Assembly (NCBI GenBank): GCA_036504075.1
Contig: DASXVX010000050.1
Span: 1 to 64,000, forward strand
Origin: DASXVX01 sp036504075
Lineage (GTDB): Bacteria; Bacillota; Sulfobacillia; Symbiobacteriales; Symbiobacteriaceae
Length of the DNA: 64,000 nt
Reading direction: 5' to 3'
This document shows, piece by piece, positions 24,460 to 32,646 of this stretch. The position numbers and the translations under genes are program-made. How positions within the stretch are numbered: position 1 is the stretch's first letter; each line of letters opens with the position of its first letter. Under the pieces are notes generated by a model. The model searched no databases. It had not been told where the DNA came from and saw only the letters and a list, made by a program, of their open reading frames with translations.

Positions 24460-26052
24460 TCAAACATTTTCGCCCTCGGGCGCGGGGATTTGTTGATCCG
24501 CCCGCCATTGCAGCTCCAGTGTGACCGCCCCCGTCTCCCGGTCCCGGAACAGCAAGACCCGAGCCAGCAGCGCCCGGAGGATTGACTTGCGTTCAGCGGG
24601 CGCCAGGTCATCCCAGCGGGCGGCTGTCTCCCCGATATCCGGCTTGTCCTCCTGATGCGCCTGCCTGGCTGCCTGGTCTGCCCAGGTGGCCGCCTGTGCG
24701 GCCAGCCCGGCCTCCAGCTTCCCGACGGTCGCCGTCGCCTCCCGCCGCTCCGCCTCCACCAGCGCCATCAGTTCGTTGAACCGCCGGGCGTCAATCTCGC
24801 CGGTCATGAAAGACCGCTGCACCCGCGCCTCACGCCGGCCGGCCTCGTCCAGCCGAACCCGCGCCTGCCCGAGCGACGCCGTCAGCCGCTCAAGCTCCAG
24901 CCTGCCCGCCCGCAGGCAAAGCGTGCGGTGCTGCTCCAGCCGCTCCTGGCCGGCGTCCAGCGCCAGCACCCGGCGCCGCACCTCGGCGTCAGCCACTTGC
25001 TGCGGAATGAACCCGCACGGACAATAGGCGTCGCCCTTCGTGAACTGGGCGCTGCACCGATAGTACCGGTACTTCCCGCCCCAGCGCCGGTGGCTGACGA
25101 TGGCCTGCCCGCACCGGCCGCAAACCGCCAGCCCGGTCAGCAGCGCATCGCTGGCCAGCGAGCGCGGCGCCACTCGCGACGGCTGCCGGGCGGTCAGCGC
25201 CGCCTGGACCGTTGCAAACGTGGCCGCGTCCACCAGCACGGGAAAGACCCCCGGCACTTTCACCGGGGCCTCAGCGTGCGTAACGCGCCTGCTCCCGCCG
25301 GCCCCGCGCCCGGTCACGGATGTGCGCCCGTACTCCAGAACGCCCATGTAGCTAGGGTTCCGGAGCAACCGGCAGACGGTGGCGTTGGACCAGCCCTGCC
25401 CTTTTCGGGCCGGCACCCCGTCGCGGTTCAGGTCTGCCGCGATCGTTTTGGCGCTCCGGTCGCCGGCCGCGGCGTCAAAAATGCGCTTCACCACCGGCGC
25501 CTCGGCCGGATCGACCGCAAAGACGCCGGTCCCGGCGTTCCGGTATCCATACGGCGCCGGAAACCCGGGACACTTCCCCTCCTGGGCCCGCTTCCATTTG
25601 CCGGAGAGCGTCCGCTCCTTGATCACGTTGCGCTCCCACTCAGCGTAAGAGACCAGCAGGTAGAAAATCTGCTTCCCCATGGGCGTCGACGTGTCGATCG
25701 GCTCCCGGGCCGACTTGAGACAGACGCCGCCCTCCCACTCCTCCATCACCAGCTTCACTGTGTCCACGACGCTGCGGGAGAGCCGGTCCAGCTTGTAGAC
25801 CACCACGCAATCCACATCACCCTGACGGCATAAGTGCCGCAACCGCTCCAGCCCCGGGCGCGCCGTGTTGGCGCCGGTGTAGCCGTCATCGACAAACAGC
25901 AGGTCCGCCCGGAATTCCCAGCCCTGACTCAAGATGAAATGCCGGCAGGCATCCCGTTGCACGTCCAGGGTGGTCCCCTCCGACTGGTCATCGGTGGACC
26001 AGCGAATGTACACGGCCACCCGTTCGGCGCGAATTGGCTGATCGCGAAACAT
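24460..26052 (-). CDS. Large serine recombinase C1, element C
   Basis: 530-aa LSR. The resolvase domain has VAVYIRWSTDDQSEGTTLDVQ, FVDDGYTGANTARP and VVYKLDRLSRSVVDTVKLVM. The recombinase domain has PYGYRNAGTG and VCRLLRNPSYMGVLEYG. The zinc ribbon is GLAVCGRCGQAIV...YYRCSAQ, followed by a long coiled coil (residues about 365-470). The stop TGA is 14 bp from the attachment core. The start codon overlaps one arm of a nested inverted repeat at 26052-26111. Confidence 0.93.
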   Translation of the reverse strand: MFRDQPIRAERVAVYIRWSTDDQSEGTTLDVQRDACRHFILSQGWEFRADLLFVDDGYTGANTARPGLERLRHLCRQGDVDCVVVYKLDRLSRSVVDTVKLVMEEWEGGVCLKSAREPIDTSTPMGKQIFYLLVSYAEWERNVIKERTLSGKWKRAQEGKCPGFPAPYGYRNAGTGVFAVDPAEAPVVKRIFDAAAGDRSAKTIAADLNRDGVPARKGQGWSNATVCRLLRNPSYMGVLEYGRTSVTGRGAGGSRRVTHAEAPVKVPGVFPVLVDAATFATVQAALTARQPSRVAPRSLASDALLTGLAVCGRCGQAIVSHRRWGGKYRYYRCSAQFTKGDAYCPCGFIPQQVADAEVRRRVLALDAGQERLEQHRTLCLRAGRLELERLTASLGQARVRLDEAGRREARVQRSFMTGEIDARRFNELMALVEAERREATATVGKLEAGLAAQAATWADQAARQAHQEDKPDIGETAARWDDLAPAERKSILRALLARVLLFRDRETGAVTLELQWRADQQIPAPEGENV

Positions 26053-26111
26053 GGCAGAACCCCCTTCCTACCGGCGCTGCGCGAGCACCGGTGGATTTGG
26101 CGGTTCTGCCA
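26052..26111. repeat. Nested inverted repeat between the divergent recombinase genes
   Basis: The outer arms are TGGCAGAACC and GGTTCTGCCA, with an inner accggcGCT...AGCaccggt palindrome in a 60-bp span. It could be a shared operator for C1 and C2, or an unreacted attP for one of them. Confidence 0.6.
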
Positions 26112-26178
26112 CGGATATCACCAGACTATTTCTGGAAGTACAGCCTGTGGTATCCTGTAAGCGTGGAGGGATGCACAG

Positions 26179-27732
26179 GTGAAAGTCAATAATTCGCCGG
26201 ACAAAGTCGCGCCGGACAAGGTCGCCATTTACATCCGCTGGTCCACCGAGGACCAGGGGCTGGGCCACACGCTGGAGATTCAGCGGGAGAGTTCCCGGTA
26301 CTACGCCCTCTCGCAGGGGTGGTCCGTGCGGGACGATCTGACCTTCATCGACGACGGGCACTCCGGCGGCAGCCTGGAGCGCCCGGCGCTCACCCGGCTG
26401 CGTCGGCAGGTCAGGGCCGGGCGGGTCGATTGCGTCGTCGTCTACAAGCTGGACCGTCTCAGCCGCAACATTAAAGATATCATCAACCTGGTGCTGGACG
26501 AGTGGGACGGCATCTGCTGCGTCCGCTCCACCCAGGAGCCGGTGGACACCACCACCGACGCCGGGAAGATGTTCTTCACCATGCTGGGCAGCTTCGCCGA
26601 CTTCGAGCGGGCCACGATCAAGACCCGCACCTGGAGCGGAAAGCTCAAGAACGCCGAACAGGGGCGCAACCCCGGCTTCCCCTATCCCTTCGGTTTCCGC
26701 AAGGGGGAGACGGGTGGCTATGAGGTCGTCGAGGCCGAGGCGGCCGTCGTCCGCCAGATTTTCGACCTGTACCTCCGGGGGCAGTCGTGCCACGGGATTG
26801 CCCGGATGTTCAACGAGCAGGGGATCGCGACACGCGGCGGCCGTGGCTGGGCCGATGCCTATGTATCCGCGATTTTGCGAAATCCGATCTATTTCGGGCG
26901 CCTGGTTTTCAACCGGCAGGCTCACGCCCGGGGCCGGAAACTGGGCAAAGTCATTCTGAACGATGCCAACCAGGTCATTACGGTGGACGGCGCCGCCCCG
27001 GCGATCGTCGACCCGCAGACCTGGGAACAGGTCCGGCGCATCGCCGCACAGCGGCCACGGGTCGACCGGACCGGTTCGCCCCGGACCCGGTCATCCGCCT
27101 TTCTGCTCACCGGCCTCGCCAGGTGTACCTGTGGCCACTCCATCGTGGGCTATTACGGCGGGAAAGGGTACAAACCGTATTACTACTGTGCCGGTGCGCA
27201 GAAGAAAGGCCCGGCGATCTGTGTTGCCGGCATGGTCCAGGCCCGGGCGCTGGAACGCTTTGTCGTGGAACGGGTCCGGGCAACGTGGCCCCTGCGCGGC
27301 GCCTTCCGGGCCGACATGCTCGCCGGGCTGAACGACCGCCTCCGTCAGCACGACGCCGCCGGGGCGGCGCTTCAGGCCCGTCTCGACGCGCTCTCCCGGC
27401 ACCTCGAGCGGTTCAAGCACGATTATCAGGCGGGCAAGCTGGCCGCCGATCTCTACTCTGAGCTGACCGCCGAGGCGCGCCGTGAACGGGACGAGTTAGT
27501 GGCCAGGCTGCGTTCGGCCGGCGCCCTCCGCCAGGAACTGGCGGCCGCCCGGGTCGATCTGGATCAGCTGGAGACCTGGTACGGCAAACTGAACGATTGG
27601 GAGACCCTGGAGACCGCCGAACAGAAGCAGGTGCTGCAGATGTTGATCGCACAGGTGTCAGTCTTCCGCAAACGGCGAACCGACGATGTGCATCTGCATA
27701 TCGACTGGCGTCTGCCCAAACCCGTGCGCTAG
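26179..27732 (+). CDS. Large serine recombinase C2, element C
   Basis: 517-aa LSR closely related in type to C1, D and B (VAIYIRWSTEDQGLGHTLEIQ). It shows VVYKLDRLSRNIKDIINLVL, PYPFGFRKGETGG, ILRNPIYFGRLVFN, the zinc ribbon GLARCTCGHSIV...YYYCAGAQ and a coiled coil near residues 385-450. GTG at 26179 follows gGAGGgatgcaca. It is not adjacent to an element end: about 370 bp with a small ORF lie between it and the right core. Confidence 0.93.
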   Translation: MKVNNSPDKVAPDKVAIYIRWSTEDQGLGHTLEIQRESSRYYALSQGWSVRDDLTFIDDGHSGGSLERPALTRLRRQVRAGRVDCVVVYKLDRLSRNIKDIINLVLDEWDGICCVRSTQEPVDTTTDAGKMFFTMLGSFADFERATIKTRTWSGKLKNAEQGRNPGFPYPFGFRKGETGGYEVVEAEAAVVRQIFDLYLRGQSCHGIARMFNEQGIATRGGRGWADAYVSAILRNPIYFGRLVFNRQAHARGRKLGKVILNDANQVITVDGAAPAIVDPQTWEQVRRIAAQRPRVDRTGSPRTRSSAFLLTGLARCTCGHSIVGYYGGKGYKPYYYCAGAQKKGPAICVAGMVQARALERFVVERVRATWPLRGAFRADMLAGLNDRLRQHDAAGAALQARLDALSRHLERFKHDYQAGKLAADLYSELTAEARRERDELVARLRSAGALRQELAAARVDLDQLETWYGKLNDWETLETAEQKQVLQMLIAQVSVFRKRRTDDVHLHIDWRLPKPVR

Positions 27733-27869
27733 CCGGCGGGCAGCGTGCGGGCAAAGTATCGCCCTTCCCCGCCGGCGAATACCCGGCCGGTCGGCAGTAG
27801 GTTCCGCACGTCCGGCGAACTCCCGTAGCATGAGGATCTGGAGCAGTCCGGTGCGGGAGGATAAACAAA

Positions 27870-28022
27870 GTGAAGATCATCTACACGGAGAGCTTCCCAG
27901 TGCCCGAGAGCGTCCCGGACGCGGCGTCGACCCTCCGCCTCGTCCAGAAGATTGTCGAGGAACGCCTTGCCGATGAGGTGCTGAAACGGCTTGCCAAAGC
28001 CAGCGACTGCGAAACGGCCTGA
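27870..28022 (+). CDS. 50-aa protein after recombinase C2
   Basis: GTG start behind GGGAGG. The product begins with a strand (KIIYTESFPVPESVP), then an amphipathic helix (TLRLVQKIVEERLADEVLKRL). It is followed by a strong terminator at the right end of element C. Its position makes it a candidate directionality factor. There is no recognised family. Confidence 0.65.
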   Translation: MKIIYTESFPVPESVPDAASTLRLVQKIVEERLADEVLKRLAKASDCETA

Positions 28023-28033
28023 TGTGAAACGGG

Positions 28034-28060
28034 AATCCCGGCGATCATCTCGCCGGGATT
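28034..28060 (+). terminator. Terminator at the right end of element C
   Basis: A perfect 11-bp stem AATCCCGGCGA/TCGCCGGGATT with a 5-nt loop, 12 bp past the small ORF. It is symmetrical, so it may also stop transcripts entering from the host subtilase promoter. Confidence 0.75.
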
Positions 28061-28100
28061 TGCCCTGTCCGGGTGCTGTAGATCCAGGGTCGGTATTACG

Positions 28101-28104
28101 ATAT
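28101..28104. other. Attachment core, right end of element C
   Basis: ATAT matches 24442-24445. Element on the left, subtilase fragment 1 on the right. Confidence 0.8.
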
Positions 28105-28591
28105 CGCTCTTGCTATAGGCCGGCTGGCCGTCGTGATTGCCGGTCACGCCGAAATCCTGGCGGGCCTTGGTCGCGCCAAAATAGTCGGTTGAACCCTGCA
28201 GCGTTTTCACTTCGGCGTCGTGCTCGATGTGACTGACCCCAGGCTCTTTCGCCAGGGCCTGAATCTGGCTCTTCGTCAAGGTGGCGGCGATGGCCGGCAC
28301 CACCTTGTACCGGTACTTCACGACGATTTCCCCGGCGGCCTTCTCAATCGCCGGGATGTCGCCGTAGGTGTTGGCCATGATCAGCACCGGTACCCGGTCG
28401 TCCGCCACCAGATTGGACAGCAGCAGGTCCAGGCTGTCGAAAATCTTGTTGTTATCCCGGTCCATGATCCTGCTCGTAGGCGGTTCGTACGTGCTGGAAC
28501 TCGCCGCAGCGGAGCTGTGGCCAGGGACACCGCCGCCCGCCAGTAGACCGAACACCATGGGTGTCATGAGTCTCGTCCAGAAGCGCTTCAA
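28101..28591 (-). CDS. Split subtilase, fragment 1 of 4 (signal and propeptide)
   Basis: TTG start at 28591 with aGAGGAGtgaagtcgc upstream. A signal peptide (MKRFWTRLMTPMVFGLLAGG) is followed by an I9-like inhibitory propeptide (VPVLIMANTYGDIPAIE... YKVVPAIAATLTKSQIQALAKEPGVSHIEHD). It ends in YSKSDI at the ATAT core. In the present arrangement translation would run about 73 codons into element C and stop at 27881, giving an exported propeptide without protease. Rejoined, the gene encodes an 855-aa S8 peptidase with Asp170, His204, Asn303 and Ser379. Confidence 0.92.
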
Positions 28592-28708
28592 GCGACTTCA
28601 CTCCTCTTCTGTAGAACAGCCTTTACCCACTTCGGTAAGGATTCCTGCTCCGGGAAGAAGAGTCCTGTTAATTGTCAGACAAAATAAAAGTACGGGCCGC
28701 CGGGCGTT

Positions 28709-29323
28709 TTAGTGGTCCGCTTCGACGCTGCCCAGGTTCTTCCGGTTGGATCGCGTGGATACAACGACGCCGGGGGCAGGCCGGGAGAGTCCGACAACGA
28801 CCCCCACCCGGAACTCCAGGGTTGCCCGGTATTTACTGCCGTCGACCGCAATGGTCTGGCCGGGTGTGACGACTGCCGTTACCTGGCCCGTGGCGAAATT
28901 CCCGACCGGCTTGCCGTCCACCAGCAGCGAAGCGTCAGGTGCGGTACGCGGGTTGGTGAGCAGCACCGTGACGGAGCGTGTGCCCACCGATGCGGCCGAT
29001 GCCGGCACCGCCCGGGCGGTCGGCTCCGGGAGGGGACCCGGCGCCGCAAGCGCCTTGAGGTCGGACTGCCAGGCATTGATGTCGCTCGCCGGGATGCCCT
29101 CCAGCGCCTCCACGGCATTGGCCGCCCGCCGGACCGTGGGAAACACCAACAGCGTTTGCAGCAGCGTCAACCCGACCAGGCCGATGATGACGCCCTGCAT
29201 CAACAACCGTTCCAGCCGGTCGGAAAAACGACCGTACCGGCTCTGAAAATCCTGCACTTCATCGTCGGTCTCTACTGGATGCCGGCGGCTCATCCGCGTC
29301 AATCCGCGTTCCACAAGGGTCAC
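28709..29323 (-). CDS. Single-pass membrane protein of unknown function
   Basis: 204-aa protein with a charged N-terminus, one membrane segment near residues 43-62 (MQGVIIGLVGLTLLQTLLVF) and an outer beta-rich domain (SVTVLLTNPRTAPDASLLVDGKPVG). The start codon is uncertain: GTG 29323 lies in gGGGGtgacc, and an in-frame ATG 30 bp later is possible. It lies between the BaiN-like gene and the subtilase on the same strand. Small YpfB-like membrane proteins occupy this place in related operons. Confidence 0.65.
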   Translation of the reverse strand: MTLVERGLTRMSRRHPVETDDEVQDFQSRYGRFSDRLERLLMQGVIIGLVGLTLLQTLLVFPTVRRAANAVEALEGIPASDINAWQSDLKALAAPGPLPEPTARAVPASAASVGTRSVTVLLTNPRTAPDASLLVDGKPVGNFATGQVTAVVTPGQTIAVDGSKYRATLEFRVGVVVGLSRPAPGVVVSTRSNRKNLGSVEADH

Positions 29324-29369
29324 CCCCGGAAGAATTTTCCGGGGTTAGCTTATGTGCGGCCCGTCCCGG

Positions 29370-30650
29370 CTATGCGGACCCGCCCCGGACCCACGCCGCA
29401 GCGCTACGGCCGGCCGTGTGCCCGGACGCGAACGCCAGTGTAATGTTGTACCCGCCGGTGTGGGCATGGACGTCCATGATTTCGCCGGCGAAGAAGAGTC
29501 CGGACTGCACTTTCGACTGCATCGTGGCCGGCTCGATCTCCTTCACGCTGACCCCGCCGCCGGTCACGAACGCCTCCGCCAGGGGCAGAGTCCCGGTGAC
29601 GGTGACCGGAAATCCTTTGCTCAGGCGGGCCAGCGCCAGCCAGTTCTCCCTGGCGAGATGGGCGTAGGTCGTGGTTTCCGGAATCCCGGCCCCGGCGAGC
29701 AGCAGCGGGACCATTCGCTCGGGCAGCACCGCTTTGAGCACGTTCTTCACGGCCTTTTTCGGCTCCGCCGCGGCGCGGTCCAGTGTCCGCTGGTACGCCT
29801 CCGCCGCGGTCCACTCCGGCAGCAGGTCGATGGTGAGCATCAGGGGTACAGGCCCCTGTTTGAGCTGGGCGGGGGAGACGTACGTGCCCACCCGCAGCGC
29901 CGCCGGTCCGGAGAGGCCGAAGTGGGTGAAGATAATGTCGCCCCGCTGGGTGGTGAGCCGCTTCCCCCGTGGGTCGAAGAGGTGCAGCACCACGTCGCGC
30001 AGGGAGAGTCCTTGCAGCACCCGGTCTGCCACCCACCGGTCAGTCGCGACGAGCGGCACTTCGGTCGGGTAGAGCGGCGTCACCGTGTGGCCGGCCGCCT
30101 GCGCCCAGGCGTAGCCGTCCCCGGTGGAGCCGGTCTTCGGGACCGACTTGCCCCCCACTGCTACCACCACCGCCCGGCTGTGAATCTGCTCGCCGGTCTT
30201 TAACTCCACCCCGCCGCACCCGTCTCCGTTCGTGAGCAGCCGGCCCACCGGCGCCTGCAGCCGCACCGCCACGCCCAGGTTCCGGAGCCGCTGCACCAGC
30301 GCGTTCGCCACCGTGACCGCCCGGTCGGTGGTGGGGAACATCCGGCCGCGGTCCTCCTCTTTCAGCCGGATGCCGAGTCCTTCGAAAAACCGGATGATCT
30401 CTTCCGGCCCGAACCGGGAGAGCGCGCTGAACATGAACCGGCCGTTGCCGGGCACTTCGGCCACCAGTTGGTCCACCGGCTTGCGGTTGGTCACGTTGCA
30501 CCGCCCACCACCGGAGATAATCAGCTTGCGGCCCAGCCGGTCCCCCTTCTCCAAAAGCAGCACCCGGACGCCTTCGTGCCCGGCCGCCGCTGCGGCCATG
30601 AGGCCCGCCGGGCCGCCGCCGATCACAATCACATCGTATTCGCTGTTCAT
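29370..30650 (-). CDS. BaiN/HI0933-family FAD-dependent oxidoreductase
   Basis: 426-aa flavoprotein. It starts with the dinucleotide-binding motif DVIVIGGGPAGLMAAAAAGHEG and has GRKLIISGGGRCNVTN, VVVAVGGKSVPKTGSTGDGYAWA and a C-terminal FAD motif GLFFAGEIMDVHAHTGGYN. The family (YtfP/BaiN) acts on unsaturated or oxidised substrates that are mostly unknown. In many Firmicutes it precedes cmk, which suggests the subtilase and its elements sit within this old operon neighbourhood. Confidence 0.9.
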   Translation of the reverse strand: MNSEYDVIVIGGGPAGLMAAAAAGHEGVRVLLLEKGDRLGRKLIISGGGRCNVTNRKPVDQLVAEVPGNGRFMFSALSRFGPEEIIRFFEGLGIRLKEEDRGRMFPTTDRAVTVANALVQRLRNLGVAVRLQAPVGRLLTNGDGCGGVELKTGEQIHSRAVVVAVGGKSVPKTGSTGDGYAWAQAAGHTVTPLYPTEVPLVATDRWVADRVLQGLSLRDVVLHLFDPRGKRLTTQRGDIIFTHFGLSGPAALRVGTYVSPAQLKQGPVPLMLTIDLLPEWTAAEAYQRTLDRAAAEPKKAVKNVLKAVLPERMVPLLLAGAGIPETTTYAHLARENWLALARLSKGFPVTVTGTLPLAEAFVTGGGVSVKEIEPATMQSKVQSGLFFAGEIMDVHAHTGGYNITLAFASGHTAGRSAAAWVRGGSA

Positions 30651-30764
30651 AGGTGCTCTTTAGAGTGCCCCGCTTTCTCGTTGACTACATGGAAGCAGGC
30701 AAGCCACCACATTCTAAGCAGTGCGGCCGGGCCAGACCCGACCGCATGGAGGTGACGCTGGCCC

Positions 30765-31127
30765 GTGACAATTTCGCTGCCCTCGAAACTGGTTGGAATC
30801 GGCCTCGTGACCGGTCTTACAGTGGGGCTCCTGGGCGTGGGGGCCAGTTCGGTCGTGGTGCCGGCGCTCACGGGCTGGATTGGCCTGCCGGAACACGAGG
30901 CCCACGGCACCACCTGTCTCGTGGTGTTGCCCACGGCGCTCCTCAGCGCCTGGATTTACGCCCGGAGCGGCTATGTAAGCCTGTGGCTGGCCCTCAGCCT
31001 CGGTGCGAGCGGGGCCGTGGGCGCCTACCTGGGCGCGCTGCTCATGCCGCATATCTCGCCGCTCTGGCTCCGCCGCATCTTCGCCACCACCGCTTTGCTG
31101 GCGGGCTGGCAGATGCTCCGGCGATGA
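30765..31127 (+). CDS. TauE/SafE-family half transporter, first half
   Basis: 120-aa, four-helix membrane protein (KLVGIGLVTGLTVGLLGVGASSVVVPALTGWIG is the TauE repeat signature G-x-GGG/GASS). Full TauE/SafE anion exporters have two such repeats in one chain. Here each repeat is its own gene, overlapping at ATGA. GTG 30765 follows GGAGGTG. The substrate is probably a sulfur oxyanion or organic anion. Confidence 0.75.
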   Translation: MTISLPSKLVGIGLVTGLTVGLLGVGASSVVVPALTGWIGLPEHEAHGTTCLVVLPTALLSAWIYARSGYVSLWLALSLGASGAVGAYLGALLMPHISPLWLRRIFATTALLAGWQMLRR

Positions 31128-31507
31128 GCCCGGGGCTCTGGCTCCTGGGCTTCGCCGCCGGCATACTCAGCGGCATGGCCGCGGGCGGCAGCGCCGTGCT
31201 GGTCCCCGGGCTGGTGCTGCTTTTCGGCATTGCCCAGCACAAGGCCCAGGGCGCCGTGCTGACCGCCCTGCTTGCCACCCAGACCGCTGCGGCCATCGGG
31301 CAGTGTCGTGCGGGCAATACGAAAGGGAAGCTGGCCTGGTGGCTGATCGCAGGCGCCACTGTCGGCGGACTTGCCGGCGCCTGGCTGGCTCTGCGCACCC
31401 AGCCGGCCCTGCTCCGGAAAATTTACGCCTGGTACCTGCTGATACTCGGGGCGGCAGGCTGGCTCACGACCCCAAAGACTGAAGTGCCTGTGCGAAATCG
31501 GCGATAA
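31124..31507 (+). CDS. TauE/SafE-family half transporter, second half
   Basis: 127-aa membrane protein with the second TauE repeat (LLGFAAGILSGMAAGGSAVLVPGLVLLFG, AQGAVLTALLATQTAAAIGQ). The start overlaps the stop of the first half by 4 bp, so they probably form a heterodimer. Its last 44 bp overlap the convergent PLP-enzyme gene. Confidence 0.75.
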   Translation: MSPGLWLLGFAAGILSGMAAGGSAVLVPGLVLLFGIAQHKAQGAVLTALLATQTAAAIGQCRAGNTKGKLAWWLIAGATVGGLAGAWLALRTQPALLRKIYAWYLLILGAAGWLTTPKTEVPVRNRR

Positions 31508-32624
31508 TGTCCGCCGCGTCCTCCACGCCGGTGGAGACCCGGATCAAGCTCTCCGTGATGCCCAGTTGCTCCCGCTGCGCCGGACTCATGGCTCGGTGGC
31601 TGGTCAGGACCGGGTGAGAGACGGTCGTGGTCACATCGCCCAGCGACGGCACGAACTCCGCCAGCTTAAGGGTCCGGATGACCTGATTCGCCCCCGCCAG
31701 CCCGCCCCGAACGGCGAAGCTGAGCATGGCGCCGCACCCGTTCGTCAGCAGCGGATGTCCGTTCAGCCCGGGGTAATTGACCCGCTCCACGGCCGGATGA
31801 TCGCGCAGGAACCGGGCCAGCACAAGCGCGTTCTCGCACTGGCGCTCCACCCGCAGGTGGACCGTCTTGATGCCCCGCACGGTCAGCCAGGCCGCAAAGG
31901 GGTCCAGCATCGCCCCGTTCAGCACCAGCGTCCGCCGGGCCGCCGCAATGGGCTCCTGCTCCCCTGCTGCCACGCCGGCCATCAGGTCGCTGTGGCCGCC
32001 GAGGAACTTCGTGGCGCTGGAGATGACCACGTGGGCGCCGTGCTCCAGCGGGCGCATGACAAAAGGCGACGCGAAGGTGTTGTCCACCACCAGCTTCAGC
32101 CCCCGCGCCCGGGCGAGTTCGGCCAGGGCCGGCAGGTCCGCCACCTGCACCGTGGGGTTGCTGATGGACTCGACGTAAATCAGCCGGGTCTCCGGCAGAA
32201 TTGCCGCTTCCACGGCCGCCAGGTCGTTGGTGTCGACGTAGGTACGCCTGACCCCGTAGCGAGAAAGCTCTTGCTCAAAGAGGGCGAACGTGCCCCCGTA
32301 AATGTCCCGGGTGACCACGGCGTGGGCGCCGGGGGCGAGCAGGGCGAAAAGCACGGCAAAAATGGCGCCCATGCCGGTAGCCGCAGAAAGGCCGGCCTCG
32401 CCGCCCTCCAGGGCTGCGTAGGCCTCTTCCAGCGCCTCCGCGTTGGGCTGGCCGTTCCGGGCGTAGAGGTACGCTTTCTCACGCCCGGACTGTACGGCCT
32501 CCACCAGGTCGAGGTCGGGGAATGCATAGACCGATGTCTGATAAATCGGCATGGCCACGGGTCGGGTCAACGTTGGCACTACCTTCTTGCCGGCATGCGC
32601 GGCGCGGGTTGCAAACTTTGCCAT
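31464..32624 (-). CDS. Cys/Met-metabolism PLP enzyme (cystathionine gamma-synthase or methionine gamma-lyase group)
   Basis: 386-aa PLP enzyme. YLYARNGQPNAEALEEAYAALEGGEAGL binds PLP phosphate. VESISNPTVQVADLPAL and VVDNTFASPFVMRPLEHGAHVVISSATKFLGGHSD contain the Asp and the Schiff-base Lys (SSATKFLGGH). The C-terminal half has LSFAVRGG and LGDVTTTVSHP...RVSTGVED. Sequence alone does not separate synthase from lyase. It follows the sbcC operon by 22 bp on the same strand. Confidence 0.88.
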   Translation of the reverse strand: MAKFATRAAHAGKKVVPTLTRPVAMPIYQTSVYAFPDLDLVEAVQSGREKAYLYARNGQPNAEALEEAYAALEGGEAGLSAATGMGAIFAVLFALLAPGAHAVVTRDIYGGTFALFEQELSRYGVRRTYVDTNDLAAVEAAILPETRLIYVESISNPTVQVADLPALAELARARGLKLVVDNTFASPFVMRPLEHGAHVVISSATKFLGGHSDLMAGVAAGEQEPIAAARRTLVLNGAMLDPFAAWLTVRGIKTVHLRVERQCENALVLARFLRDHPAVERVNYPGLNGHPLLTNGCGAMLSFAVRGGLAGANQVIRTLKLAEFVPSLGDVTTTVSHPVLTSHRAMSPAQREQLGITESLIRVSTGVEDAADIIADFAQALQSLGS

Positions 32625-32646
32625 ACCAGGACACCTCCGACTGATC

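Larger units (their letters stand above)
24446..28100. mobile_element. Element C: two-recombinase element in the subtilase gene
   Basis: About 3.66 kb between two ATAT cores. It holds two divergently transcribed LSR genes, a 50-aa ORF and a terminator, and no other cargo. The left LSR ends 14 bp from the left end. The joined ends give inverted arms with gatc and gtc blocks on both sides of the core. Because it has two LSRs, it may be a composite of two elements. Confidence 0.85.

Noticed and set aside
13502..28591. Inteins or group II introns as the cause of the split subtilase
   Set aside because: The inserted DNA is not in frame, has no Hint or reverse-transcriptase motifs, and each insert carries a serine recombinase with short duplicated cores.
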